A DNA stretch of 64,000 nucleotides from UMGS172 sp045587185 (GTDB taxonomy: Bacteria; Bacillota; Clostridia; Oscillospirales; Acutalibacteraceae), in NCBI GenBank assembly GCA_045587185.1, contig JAZNBS010000005.1:1-64000 (forward strand), read 5' to 3'. The notes beneath the pieces are model-generated. The model saw nothing but the letters and a program-made list of their open reading frames with translations, was not told where the DNA came from and made no database searches. This document shows positions 43,257 through 53,700 of this stretch, one piece after another (within the stretch, counting starts at the first letter, position 1; the number at the start of each line of letters is the position of its first letter). The position numbers and the translations under genes are program-made.

Positions 43257-46200
43257 TTTTACTCCTGATCAGGAGAAAGCGATAAAAGCACGAGGAACCG
43301 TACTTGTTGCCGCGGCGGCAGGTTCGGGTAAAACCGCTGTTTTGGCCGAGCGTGTTGTCCGCCGTGTTTGTGACCCTAATGACAATGCTTCAATAGACCG
43401 TATGCTTATAGTTACGTTCACAAATGCATCGGCTTTGGAAATGCGTGTCCGTATCGGCCGTGAGCTGGACAATCGCAGTGCATTACAACCCGATAATCCA
43501 TACATATTAAAGCAAAAATTGTTATTGAAAAGCGCCAAGATATGCACTATTGACTCATTTTGTATTGACCTTGTAAAAAAGCATTTCGGTGTTTTAGGTG
43601 TTTCACCCGACTTTTCTGTTGCTTCGGGTGCACAGGTTGCGGTTTATAAAGAACGCGCCTTAAATCAGGTGTTAAACCGTTACTTCGCCCAACCGGATGA
43701 AGGTTTCAACACATTGTGTGAGATGTTTGGAATTTATAAAGGTGAGAAACGATTAAAAGATGCAATCCTCAACATGTATGATTTCAGTTTGTGTCTTTCA
43801 AGACCTGAAAGTTGGTTGGATTCTTCGGTTGAAAATTATTTTGTTGACGATATACGTTCTGCCGTATTTGCTCAACCGATTTGGGAAACTTCTTCCCAAA
43901 AATTAAAAAAATGCCGTGATAATATTTTATTCTTATTACGAGAGTCGGTTGGCACTGAGTTTTATTCTGATTGGCAACAAGGTTTTGGCAACACTTTGGA
44001 GTATATTGATGCTATGATTTCGGCCGTCGAAATGCGTGAGTGGGACAAACTTTACGATATGTCGCTTTTGTTTGTGAAAACAAAGGTAGCACGCATCAAA
44101 AAAGGGCAGAATGTCGGTCTCTACGATGTTATGAAGTCGGTAAGGGATTCGGTTTATTCTAATATAAAATCAATAGCAACCATGATGTGCTCAACATCCA
44201 AAACCGCGCTTTGTGACCTTAAAAATGCCGGTAAGGCAATAAAGACACTTGTCAGCATTGTTAAGGAGTTTTCAACGGAGTTTTTCCAACTGCTCAATTC
44301 CAACAATATGTTGACATTTGCCATAATAGAGCAGTTGGCTTTAAAACTTTTATGTGTTGATACGCCTGACGGTCTTGTTCCGTCTGAACTCTCAAAAGAA
44401 ATATGCAAGCAGTATGATGAGGTGCTTGTTGACGAATATCAGGATAATAATGACCTTCAGGATTCTTTGTTCTTTGCCGTTTCTGACAGTGGAAAACACC
44501 TGTTTATGGTTGGTGACGTCAAGCAGTGTATTTATGCTTTTAGGAATGCCAACCCCGATAATTTCTTGAGGCATAAAAATACATATCCGTTATATGACGG
44601 CAACAGTGAGCGGTCAAAGGTCATACTTAGTTCAAATTTCAGAAGCCGTAAAGGTGTCTGCGATTTTGTTAACGGTATTTGCAAAACTTTGATGCAGAAA
44701 AGCACCTGTGGACTTGATTATACTGCTGAAGAAAAACTTGTGCCGTGTGCCGTGTATCCCGAAAACGGTGAAATTGCGGCAAAACTCTGCATTACAGATA
44801 TTTCTGAAAGCGATGTTGACCGCACCACTGCCGATGCCGTGACGGTTGCGCAGTATATTTCAGATTGTATGAATGAAGATGCCTTTTTGCGTGACGGAGA
44901 GTCACTGCGAAAAGCAAAATACGGTGATTTTGCAATCCTTTTGCGCTCACCTAAGGCACGCGCCAAGATTTATGTCGATGCTTTGAAATCAAGGGGTATT
45001 CCCGTTGTGTATAATTCGGGTGAATTCTTTGAATCTCCCGAAATTCTCACTGCGGTTTCTATCCTAAGGGTTATTGATAATCCAACACGTGACATACCGT
45101 TGCTGGCAACTTTGACTTCTGTGGTTTTTGGATTTTCTTATGATGATGTATCGTTTATAAAATCGCATTATCACGGCAAAAGTTTGTATTCTTGTGTTTT
45201 GGCGGCTTTCAATGACGGTAATCAAAAATGTGCCGCATTTTTGAAAATGCTTGAAAAGTTGCGTAGTCTTTCGGTAACTCTTTCGGTCGACCGACTGATT
45301 GGTGAGGTCTATGCACTGACCCATCTTAAGGAAATTATGAGTTCTGACGACAACGGTGTTCAACGGAAAAATAATTTATCGTTGTTGCAGTCAATGGCCA
45401 ACGATTTTGAGTCCTATTCTGATTCGGGACTTTCGGGATTTTTGAACTTTTATGACCGCTCTGAACAAGAGGGCAGTGTTGGTGATAGAGCGGCGGCACA
45501 GAATGTTAATGCCGTGAGAATTATGAGTTTTCACGGTTCAAAAGGTTTGCAGTTTCCTGTTTGTATTGTTGCGGGTTGCTCAAGCGGTTTCAACCTTAGC
45601 GACCTTAATGACAGTCTAATCGTCAACGCAAAATACGGTATCGGTATTAGTTATGTTGCTAACGGAATGAAAATTGATACCGTTGCACGGCGATGTCTTA
45701 AGATTACACAACAGGAGAAATTGATTGCAGAGGAAATAAGACTGCTTTACGTTGCAATGACCCGTGCCGAGGAACGTCTTATGATTTCGATTACAACCAA
45801 GGATATACAAAAACGGTTGCTTAACGCTGCAACATCACTGGGTTTGACTGCGGGAGAGGATGGACTTGTCCCTGCAGAAACTATACTGTCGGCAAACGGC
45901 TTGATGCCAATGATATTAAGTGCTGCTCTTTTGCAAAAAGGAGCGGACAAACTGTGTGCGCTTGGAGGTATTGAACCCTTTGATTATAACGGCGAAGGGC
46001 AATATCTGTTATCTGTCTCAAATATCAACGGTGATGTATCTTATGTGAAATGTAAGCCAGAGACGGTGTCACCGTCAACCCATATGTTCAGTGTGGACGG
46101 TCTGAAACTTTTGAAAGACCGTTTCAATTACCGTTACCCGTATTCAGACGAAGAAAGTATACCTTCAAAAATTGCTGTTACCCAACTTGTTCACGGTGAT

Positions 46201-46728
46201 ACCGCTCAGTATTCCTTTAAAACGAGGCCGAGATTTCTTTCAAAAGCGGGGTTGACTCCTGCCGAAAGAGGTACTGCTTTACACAAATTTATGCAGTTTG
46301 CTGATTTCAATAATGCTGAAACCGACCTTGATACCGAACTGAATAGACTTTATGAATTTGAGTTTTTAAGTGAGGAGGAAATTGACTCAATCGACCGTTC
46401 TTCGCTCAAAAAATTCTTGTCATCTAATCTGTTTGAAAGAATCAAAAACTCGAAGAATGTTATGCGTGAATATAAGTTTATGGCGCATTTTCCATACAAA
46501 GGTCACAAGACCATAATTCAGGGTATTGCCGACTGTATTTTTGAAGAAGACGGACAACTTGTTATTCTTGATTTTAAGACCGATGATGTTAAGGATATCA
46601 GTGTTTTGAGTGAGAGGTATTCACAACAGTTGCAGATATACAAACAAGCGTTGGAGTCCATTTTTGCAAAAAAAGTCTCCGAGTGTGTGATATACTCACT
46701 GAAACTCGGAGAACAAATAAAGGTTTGA
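43246..46728 (+). CDS. addA: AddA subunit of the AddAB helicase-nuclease
   Basis: 1160-residue UvrD-type helicase plus RecB-type nuclease. Walker A AAAAGSGKTAVLAERVV (about 22-38), motif Ia region TFTNASALEMRVR, Walker B VLVDEYQDNN, VGDVKQCIYAFR, MSFHGSKGLQFPV and LLYVAMTRAEERL; C-terminal nuclease motif VILDFKTDDV. Full family length. Starts inside the end of addB, so translation is probably coupled. Confidence 0.97.
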   Translation: MAINFTPDQEKAIKARGTVLVAAAAGSGKTAVLAERVVRRVCDPNDNASIDRMLIVTFTNASALEMRVRIGRELDNRSALQPDNPYILKQKLLLKSAKICTIDSFCIDLVKKHFGVLGVSPDFSVASGAQVAVYKERALNQVLNRYFAQPDEGFNTLCEMFGIYKGEKRLKDAILNMYDFSLCLSRPESWLDSSVENYFVDDIRSAVFAQPIWETSSQKLKKCRDNILFLLRESVGTEFYSDWQQGFGNTLEYIDAMISAVEMREWDKLYDMSLLFVKTKVARIKKGQNVGLYDVMKSVRDSVYSNIKSIATMMCSTSKTALCDLKNAGKAIKTLVSIVKEFSTEFFQLLNSNNMLTFAIIEQLALKLLCVDTPDGLVPSELSKEICKQYDEVLVDEYQDNNDLQDSLFFAVSDSGKHLFMVGDVKQCIYAFRNANPDNFLRHKNTYPLYDGNSERSKVILSSNFRSRKGVCDFVNGICKTLMQKSTCGLDYTAEEKLVPCAVYPENGEIAAKLCITDISESDVDRTTADAVTVAQYISDCMNEDAFLRDGESLRKAKYGDFAILLRSPKARAKIYVDALKSRGIPVVYNSGEFFESPEILTAVSILRVIDNPTRDIPLLATLTSVVFGFSYDDVSFIKSHYHGKSLYSCVLAAFNDGNQKCAAFLKMLEKLRSLSVTLSVDRLIGEVYALTHLKEIMSSDDNGVQRKNNLSLLQSMANDFESYSDSGLSGFLNFYDRSEQEGSVGDRAAAQNVNAVRIMSFHGSKGLQFPVCIVAGCSSGFNLSDLNDSLIVNAKYGIGISYVANGMKIDTVARRCLKITQQEKLIAEEIRLLYVAMTRAEERLMISITTKDIQKRLLNAATSLGLTAGEDGLVPAETILSANGLMPMILSAALLQKGADKLCALGGIEPFDYNGEGQYLLSVSNINGDVSYVKCKPETVSPSTHMFSVDGLKLLKDRFNYRYPYSDEESIPSKIAVTQLVHGDTAQYSFKTRPRFLSKAGLTPAERGTALHKFMQFADFNNAETDLDTELNRLYEFEFLSEEEIDSIDRSSLKKFLSSNLFERIKNSKNVMREYKFMAHFPYKGHKTIIQGIADCIFEEDGQLVILDFKTDDVKDISVLSERYSQQLQIYKQALESIFAKKVSECVIYSLKLGEQIKV

Positions 46729-46737
46729 GGATGTTAA

Positions 46738-47217
46738 ATGAATAAAACTAATGCAATGCGACAACTTGATAAAGCGGGTATCAAATATGAGGCAATAGAG
46801 TACGAGGTTGATGAAAAAGACCTTTCGGGTGTGCATATTGCCGAACAAACAGAACTTGACCGCAATATTATGTTCAAGACATTGGTTGCACGCGGTGACA
46901 AACAAGGACCTTTGGTTTTTTGCATTCCCGTTGCCGCAGAACTTGACTTGAAAAAATGCGCGGTTGTCGCCAAAGATAAAAGGGTCGAACTCATTGCAGT
47001 AAAGGAGTTGCTTGGACTTACTGGATATATCCGCGGCGGTTGTTCGCCGATCGGAATGAAAAAGAAGTTCCCCACATTTTTCGATGAAACGGCAATCCTT
47101 TTTGATAAAATAACGGTAAGTGCAGGTGTTAAAGGTTGTCAACTGTTGCTTGACCGTGAGAAATTGACCGATTTTGTTGAAGCCGTACTTTGTGATATTA
47201 CGAAAGCGGAGGAATGA
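46738..47217 (+). CDS. ybaK: YbaK/EbsC-type Cys-tRNA(Pro) deacylase
   Basis: 159 residues. Single-domain editing enzyme that clears cysteine wrongly attached to tRNA-Pro. Markers are the early HIAEQTELDRNIMFKTLV with the catalytic lysine, VAAELDLKKCA, and GYIRGGCSPIGMKKKFP. It lies 9 bases after addA and nearly abuts the HAD gene. Confidence 0.92.
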   Translation: MNKTNAMRQLDKAGIKYEAIEYEVDEKDLSGVHIAEQTELDRNIMFKTLVARGDKQGPLVFCIPVAAELDLKKCAVVAKDKRVELIAVKELLGLTGYIRGGCSPIGMKKKFPTFFDETAILFDKITVSAGVKGCQLLLDREKLTDFVEAVLCDITKAEE

Positions 47218-47218
47218 T

Positions 47219-47860
47219 ATGTACGATTATCTGTTATTTGACCTTGACGGTACCTTGACCGACCCTGCCGAGGGTATTACCAATTCGGTTGCCTATGCGT
47301 TGGGTAAGTTCGGTATAGAGGTCGAGGATAAAAGAACACTTTATAAATTCATAGGTCCGCCTTTGGTGGAGGCGTTCTCGCAATACTACGGATTTTCAAG
47401 AGAGGATTCCGAAAAGGCAACTGCCTATTACCGCGAAACCTTCGGTGTAAAAGGTCTGTTTGAAAACAGGGTCTATGACGGTGTGGTTAATATGCTTAAA
47501 ACCTTTAAAGCAAAGGGTAAAAAACTGATAATTGCAACATCAAAACCTGAAGCGTTCGCTATGCGGATCTTAAAACATTTCGACCTACTGAAATACTTTG
47601 ATTTTGTTGCTGCCGCAACATTTGACACAACACGCAACTCAAAAGACCAAGTCATAACATATGCGTTGGAGCATCTGCGGACCACTGATTTGAAAAAAGT
47701 TGTCATGATTGGCGACCGCCATCACGATATAGAGGGTGCTAATGTAAACGGTATCGACTCTGTAGGTGTTTTGTGGGGGTTCGGCTCAAAAGAAGAACTC
47801 ACGACTGCTGGTGCAACGCATATTGTTTTGGATATATTTTCTCTAATAAACCTCATTTGA
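47219..47860 (+). CDS. HAD hydrolase, phosphoglycolate phosphatase-like
   Basis: 213 residues. HAD motifs I (LLFDLDGTLTDPAEG), II (IATSKPE) and IV (VMIGDRHHDIEGA) with a four-helix cap between I and II. Closest in feel to the Gph/PpaX group, but the phosphate ester it acts on cannot be deduced. ATG 47219 follows GGAGGA by 5 bases, overlapping no stop; the longer frame from 47174 lacks a ribosome binding site. Its terminator lies inside the convergent EamA gene. Confidence 0.9.
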   Translation: MYDYLLFDLDGTLTDPAEGITNSVAYALGKFGIEVEDKRTLYKFIGPPLVEAFSQYYGFSREDSEKATAYYRETFGVKGLFENRVYDGVVNMLKTFKAKGKKLIIATSKPEAFAMRILKHFDLLKYFDFVAAATFDTTRNSKDQVITYALEHLRTTDLKKVVMIGDRHHDIEGANVNGIDSVGVLWGFGSKEELTTAGATHIVLDIFSLINLI

Positions 47861-47864
47861 ACTT

Positions 47865-48728
47865 TTATAAGTTAAATAAGATTATTACTGCCGCGGTAAG
47901 TACAATCATTACCGCGGTTTTTATATTCATTTTTTCTTTAAATATAATTATTCCAAGGAGTGCAGTAACTAGGATAGTAGTGATATTTTGCAAAGGGAAG
48001 AACACTGAACTCTTCATTCTGCCTGCAAGCAGTGTGTTACAAAGATTTGCTCCACCGAAGCATAAACCGCATATCGATGGGGTTGCAAAATTCTTAATAT
48101 TTAATTCTGGTTTTTCACCTTTCAAAAAGTGTGCAATCAGAGAACACAAAAAAGCAAAAACGAAAGCAATTATCAAAAACACAGATTTTTCGTGGTAATA
48201 CTGAGAATTTTGCTGTATCTTTTGCATTATTCCAAGTCCGCCCGAGCCCACCATTGCCAGTAATATAAATGGGATGAATTTTTTGTTTTGTTTGGAAGTG
48301 CCGTCTTCTTCGTGTTTGAAATTAAGTATTACAATGCATATTGCAACAAGTATTCCTATAATGTCGTTATAACCGAGAGACTCATTAAAGTAAAACGTGC
48401 CGAAAACGGTTGGAATAATAAAACCTAATGAGTATAATACAGTGCAAACTGAGGTGCTTTTGTATCTCAGACTTACGGTGAAGAACCATTGAGAAATAAT
48501 TAGTAACGCACCGTAAATAATTCCGTAAACTAGTGTTACAGGTGAAACACTGAACTTCTCAAAACAAGCTGAAACGGCAAGTAATACGGCTGCCGACAAA
48601 AACAGTATTGCCTGCGAGAGGTAAAAGGGAAGTGAGGTTACGGATTTTAATGCAGTGGATTTGGTGGTTATATTACGCCCTGCCGAGAGGGCTATTGATA
48701 AAATAAATATTGAAATATTAATTGACAT
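47865..48728 (-). CDS. EamA/DMT-family transporter
   Basis: 287 residues with ten predicted hydrophobic helices arranged as two EamA repeats (about 1-135 and 150-287), typical of drug/metabolite transporters. The substrate is unknown; because the start overlaps the stop of a GH5 glycosidase gene by one base (TAATG), a sugar or glycoside is possible. The gene ends 4 bases from the convergent HAD gene. Confidence 0.82.
   Translation of the reverse strand: MSINISIFILSIALSAGRNITTKSTALKSVTSLPFYLSQAILFLSAAVLLAVSACFEKFSVSPVTLVYGIIYGALLIISQWFFTVSLRYKSTSVCTVLYSLGFIIPTVFGTFYFNESLGYNDIIGILVAICIVILNFKHEEDGTSKQNKKFIPFILLAMVGSGGLGIMQKIQQNSQYYHEKSVFLIIAFVFAFLCSLIAHFLKGEKPELNIKNFATPSICGLCFGGANLCNTLLAGRMKSSVFFPLQNITTILVTALLGIIIFKEKMNIKTAVMIVLTAAVIILFNL
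47891..47922 (+). terminator. Terminator of the HAD gene inside the convergent coding region
   Basis: Stem CCGCGGTAA / TTACCGCGG with a 9-base loop and TTTTT tail, 30 bases after the HAD stop. The same bases encode the last transmembrane residues of the EamA transporter on the other strand. Confidence 0.75.
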
Positions 48729-49816
48729 TATACATTACCTTTAATTATTTCGGCCATACGTGGACTTAATATCTTTCTGTTATCGTCATCAACAAGACTA
48801 AAACGGTTACCGTCGTTAGGCGTGCTGAGATAGTTCCATACGCAGTATGAAATATTATGCTTTTTAAGCGCTGAAATTACATCACGCATCCAATTCTCTC
48901 TCCATGTGATGTTTGCGTGACGTATAGTTCCAAACTCACCACACCACACAATTTTATCGGGATGTTCAGCGGCAAAATCAAAAGCATGTTGCAATGATTT
49001 TTCAACAAACTCTGCATCCACTACTTCAAAATTGGGATATGGGTTAGAAATACCTTTTACGGTTCGCATATAATCTCTGTAACGCTCAATATCACCAGGG
49101 TATGGCATTATGCGGTTATAAAAAAGATGTTCGGGTTGAAGTACTCCTCTTTGGTGTGTGAACTCAAAGGGCCTGTAAGCGTGAAATGTATAAATGATAT
49201 TCGGGTCATCATAAAGTTTTAAATATTTCAAATTATCAGGTGAATTCCAAGCCGTTGAGCCTATGATTATTTTTCTCGTCTTGTTTTGTTCTCTTATTTT
49301 AACAATACATTTTTCGGCAAGATTGTTCCACTTCTGTGGGTCAACGTCTCTAACCTCATTTAACAGTTCAAAAGCGATGTTTTGATAGGCTGAAAATCTA
49401 TGTTCGAACTCAAGCCATAATGCAATAAAACGGTTCTGATATTCATCATTGTCCAACAATTCAACATCTTCTTTAATGTCGCAATAATTACCAACTGCCT
49501 TATGAAGATTCAAAACAATGTTTAATTCGTATTTTACGCACCAATCTACAAAATTTTCTATGAGTTTAAATGTTTTGTCATTATACTCATAAGGGGATTT
49601 TTCAACAACGATCTGGTCAAAACCCAGACGAATGTGATCCATCCCTAAACTTTTGATGTATTTTATGTCTTCTTCTGTTATGTATGTCTCAAAGTGTTCT
49701 ATATCGCCTACAGTAAATTGAAGTCTTCTGTTTTCAGGCAATACATTAAATCTTTTGTAGTTGGTTAACCAACCGCCAATTCCCATACCGTGTTCAAAAC
49801 CAATGAATTTTGCCAT
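48728..49816 (-). CDS. GH5-family glycoside hydrolase, cytosolic
   Basis: 362 residues with no signal peptide. A (beta/alpha)8 barrel of the cellulase family 5: acid/base E154 in FELLNEV, nucleophile E294 in WCGEFG, with R64 in HIRLGF, H105 in LNLHK and HAY at 212-214 in their usual places, and N153 before the acid/base. The lack of a signal peptide suggests it acts inside the cell on short oligosaccharides (beta-glucosides or mannosides) or glycosides. Start ATG follows GAGGTGA. Divergent from an AraC regulator and coupled to an EamA transporter. Confidence 0.9.
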   Translation of the reverse strand: MAKFIGFEHGMGIGGWLTNYKRFNVLPENRRLQFTVGDIEHFETYITEEDIKYIKSLGMDHIRLGFDQIVVEKSPYEYNDKTFKLIENFVDWCVKYELNIVLNLHKAVGNYCDIKEDVELLDNDEYQNRFIALWLEFEHRFSAYQNIAFELLNEVRDVDPQKWNNLAEKCIVKIREQNKTRKIIIGSTAWNSPDNLKYLKLYDDPNIIYTFHAYRPFEFTHQRGVLQPEHLFYNRIMPYPGDIERYRDYMRTVKGISNPYPNFEVVDAEFVEKSLQHAFDFAAEHPDKIVWCGEFGTIRHANITWRENWMRDVISALKKHNISYCVWNYLSTPNDGNRFSLVDDDNRKILSPRMAEIIKGNV

Positions 49817-49851
49817 TTCAAATCACCTCATATTTTTTTCTGTATTTTATC

Positions 49852-49879
49852 ATTTTAAAATGCTTTATTAAATGGTCAA
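49852..49879 (-). promoter_or_regulatory. Candidate promoter of the GH5-eamA operon
   Basis: Minus strand: TTGACC (49874-49879), 16 bases, TAAAAT (49852-49857), about 35 bases before the GH5 start. Confidence 0.45.
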
Positions 49880-49892
49880 AACAAAATCGGAC

Positions 49893-49921
49893 TTGTATAA
49901 AAGATAGATTTATGATAAAAT
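49893..49921 (+). promoter_or_regulatory. Candidate promoter of the AraC-type regulator
   Basis: TTGTAT (49893-49898), 17 bases, TAAAAT (49916-49921), very close to the start codon at 49938. Back to back with the GH5 promoter. Confidence 0.4.
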
Positions 49922-49937
49922 ATATTCGGTGATTTGA

Positions 49938-50684
49938 ATGAATGATGTTTATGTGTCGGTTACTAAGCCAAATACAGTCAGTTATCCCATGCATTGCCAC
50001 AATAATTGGGAAGTGATGTATTATTTAAACGGCGAAGGTTATATGAAAACCGAAAAGAAGGATATTCCCTTTAAAACGGGCAGCGTAATCGTTGTACCGC
50101 CTAAGGTTGTGCACGGTTCAGTTTCCATAAACGGTTTTACCAATATTTCGGTTGGATGTGACTTTGAGAGTTTACTTATATTCAAAGAACCTGTTTACTT
50201 TGAAGATGATTATATCGAAAACGGCAAATTTCTTGCACAACTATTGTTCAAAAACCGTTATGGGGATCGAAAGTTTCTTTCCTCATTGTGTGATTCCTTG
50301 GCTCAGTTCATTCTTATGAACACCGAGTATAATTCCCAACTTAAGAACGCTGTGACAAAAATCATTGAAGAAATCTCTATAAATTTTTGCAAAACTGATT
50401 TTAAATTAAATGATCTGATTAACTCGGTGGGTTATTGCGAGGACTATATACGAGCCGAATTTAAAAATCAAACCCAAGTTACTCCGGTTGAATTTTTAAC
50501 AAAATTGCGAATTGACCATGCTAAAAAACTGCTTGAGATATATTCTGAAAGTATCAGTATCCAAACGGTAGCCGATATGTCAGGATTTTCTGACCCAGTT
50601 TATTTTTCAAAAAGATTTAAACAATATGTTGGAATATATCCAAACGAGTATAAAAAACAGTTCAATAAAACAAGGCTTCCCTGA
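49938..50684 (+). CDS. AraC-family transcriptional regulator
   Basis: 248 residues. N-terminal cupin sensor (YPMHCHNNWEVMYYLNGEG, about 10-90) that would bind a sugar, and a C-terminal double helix-turn-helix (about 150-245) with SVGYCEDYIRAEFKNQ and the family signature VADMSGFSDPVYFSKRFKQY followed by GIYPNEYKKQ. Likely controls the divergent GH5-eamA pair and perhaps the convergent lacZ gene. No strong ribosome binding site precedes the ATG. Confidence 0.9.
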   Translation: MNDVYVSVTKPNTVSYPMHCHNNWEVMYYLNGEGYMKTEKKDIPFKTGSVIVVPPKVVHGSVSINGFTNISVGCDFESLLIFKEPVYFEDDYIENGKFLAQLLFKNRYGDRKFLSSLCDSLAQFILMNTEYNSQLKNAVTKIIEEISINFCKTDFKLNDLINSVGYCEDYIRAEFKNQTQVTPVEFLTKLRIDHAKKLLEIYSESISIQTVADMSGFSDPVYFSKRFKQYVGIYPNEYKKQFNKTRLP

Positions 50685-50707
50685 GATTAAAGGGAAGCCT
50701 TGTTTTT
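50668..50707. terminator. Bidirectional terminator between araC-type gene and lacZ
   Basis: Perfect 15-bp stem AAACAAGGCTTCCCT / AGGGAAGCCTTGTTT with an 8-base loop, flanked by A and T runs. It overlaps the last codons of the AraC gene and ends 9 bases from the lacZ stop. Confidence 0.85.
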
Positions 50708-50715
50708 TGAAAATG

Positions 50716-53700
50716 TTAGATATCCTCAGGAAATTTGAGGGGTTTGTCTGTGGGGATTAGTTTTACGTTAAAGGTGAATTCCTTATCTGTAAAACGGTGC
50801 TTTTCCATAAGTGTCGGGCCGCATGAGGCAGAACCAACACCGCTCATCTTATAGTCAACCGAAAAAACAGTCTTATTGGGTTCGGGCAATTCATAGTTAT
50901 GAGCGAATTTACCCAACTCGTGAGCCTCATATGGAATTGCCGAAAAGTCGAATGCGTTGTCTTGTTTTATAACGGCAATGCCGGCACCGAATGTGTCGTG
51001 AACATAAGCGTACTCAGTGTTCCAATGGTTTCCACACTCTTGAGGACGGATAAAATCATACAACTCTTTCTTAACAGTTGAGTTGAATTTGCCCATATAG
51101 GTTGCGTTGTGCAAATCACAGTAAGAATGATAGGGACCCATACCGAAATATTCAACGGTGTCAAAAGACTTATCAAAGGTCATATTAAAACCGAACCGAG
51201 GTAAATAGGTAATGATGTTGACTTGGTCATCATACGGGTTTTCAAGTTCACCATCTTTGATTGGAAAAAATCTAATGCCCTTGCCGAGTTTTCCGTTCAG
51301 GTGCAGAGAAATACTGCCGTCATGAAAGACCGACCATTCGGCCGAAACGTTAAAATGAGGCCATTTAGTGGGCGCGGCCATTATGAACTCATTTGTTACC
51401 GACACAACACCGTCGTGTTCTGATACGAAGGTGGATTTTTCATAGGCTGAGGAATCATTAAGACAGGCGGCAAACCATTTCGACTTTTCGAAGCGGTCGT
51501 TATCGGTGGGGGCACGCCATATATTGAAGGTCATTGCGTCCTTTAGCAGTTCTTTTCCGCCAACCTTCAAAGAAGTAAAACCGCATTTTTCTTTGTTGAA
51601 GATGTATTTAAACCTGTCGGTTGAAAGGGTAACATTCAGGTTATCCTCAGTATACTCAACATTGCCATAGTTCATCCTGTCGGCAAATACCTGTTCGGTG
51701 GGCAGTTCAAATTGCTCGAAACCAACTATTTCACCGTCGCGAATACAAGGGTTGCCGTATGAACTAAACCATATACGGACATAGCATTTACCTGTTGCAG
51801 GCATATTGTAACCCAAAGAGACACGCTCGGTCTTTCTGGGAGGAATAGCAAGTGAACCAACAGTTCCCGATGCTACGATTTCTCCGTTCTGTGTCAGTTC
51901 CCAGTTGCCCTCAAGACGTGAGAGATAACTGAAGTCATATCCGTTGGTAAGGTCAAAAATACCGTTCTCAATGTCAATCGGGGTCAGAGAGAAAGGCTTC
52001 AGGATATTCTTGTACTCTTTAAGACCGGGCATAGGCTTCACATCTGGAGATACAAGTCCGTCACAGACAAATTCAGCATCGTGATACTTCTCGCCGTAGT
52101 CACCGCCGTAGTAAAACTTGGGTTTTCCGTTTTCGGCCTTGCCGTTATAAAGTCCGTGATTGAACCATTCCCATACAAAGCCGCCCATAAAGCAGTCATA
52201 TTTATTTATAATATCCCAGTACTCCTTAAGGTCACCCGGTCCGTTACCCATCGCGTGACAGTATTCGCAAAGAACAAACGGCTTGGGATATTTCTGTTCG
52301 GTGCAGACACTCATCATATTTTCACACCAATCAGGGGAAGCATACATACGGCTGTGTGTATCAACCGATGCAGGCATTTCGTCAAGATAACGCTGTGTAT
52401 CGGTGGAGTCCGAAATGATATTCTCATAATGTGTGAATCTTGTGGGGTCAAGTTTCTTGGTTTCAACAAGTGCTTTGTCAACATTGCAACCCCAACCTGC
52501 CTCATTTCCCATCGACCATGAAATTACAGAGGTGTTATTTTTAAAGTTTTGGACCATCAAGAGGACGCGCTCGACAATCTGTGCTTCCCACATAGGGTCA
52601 TCGGCAATAGTGCCTCTTACCGGACGTTTTATTGCGTTGTTGCGGTTGTAATAGTCTGGCCAGCCGACACCGTGACATTCAAAATCAGCCTCACACATCA
52701 CATACATACCAAGTTCGTCGCAGAGTTGATAGAATCTTGGGTCGTTGGGGTAGTGCGAGGTACGGATAGCGTTGATATTGTGACGTTTCATAGTTACAAT
52801 ATCTTTTTTCATATCTTGAACCGAGCAAACATAACCGTTTCTATAATTGAAATCGTGACGGTTGATACCTTTTATTTTGATTGCGCGACCGTTGAAATAA
52901 AAAACTCCGTCTTGAATTTTTTGTGTCTTTATACCGAAAGGCACTGTGATGAACTCGTCACCGCTTTCAATAATGACCTTGTAAAGTTCGGGGTACTCAG
53001 CACTCCACATTCTGGGGTCGGTTATTTTGAACTCTGCGTGGCCTGAAACATCAAACAGTGTTGTTTCAAGTTTTTCTTCCTGTGAATTAAAAAGTGTAAC
53101 CATCGAATCCTCGGCAATAGAGGACTCAATATCGACATTAACTGTTGCTACGCGGTAGTCATCCGAAACAACGGTGCCAACCTTGATATCTTTGACGTGG
53201 CCTTTGGGACGGATGAGCAGATAAACGTCACGGAATATGCCCGACATCCTCCACTTGTCCTGACACTCAAGGTAAGAACCGTCACACCATTTTGAAACAA
53301 TGGCGGTCAGGCGGTTTTTGCCGTTTTTGAGATAGTTTGAAATATCAAACTCCGCAAGTAGGTGAGATATCTGACTGTAACCTACAAATTGACCGTTTAT
53401 GTAAAGGTATACACAACTGTCAACACCCTCGAAAACGATGTATTTACTGAACATATCAATATCATCGTGAACAGTGAAATCAATAGCATAAACGCCAGCA
53501 GGTGTGTTTTTAGGTACATTAGGGATATCAATGGGGAAAGGGAAACGGTGGTTTATATACTGAGGTTTGTCATAACCCTGCAACTGCCAGTTTGAAGGCA
53601 CATAAATCTTATCCCAGTCCAAAAGATTTATGTTTTCGTTGGTTATATTTTCAGGAATATACTCAAATGATTCAAAATATTTAAAAGCCCATTTACAGTT

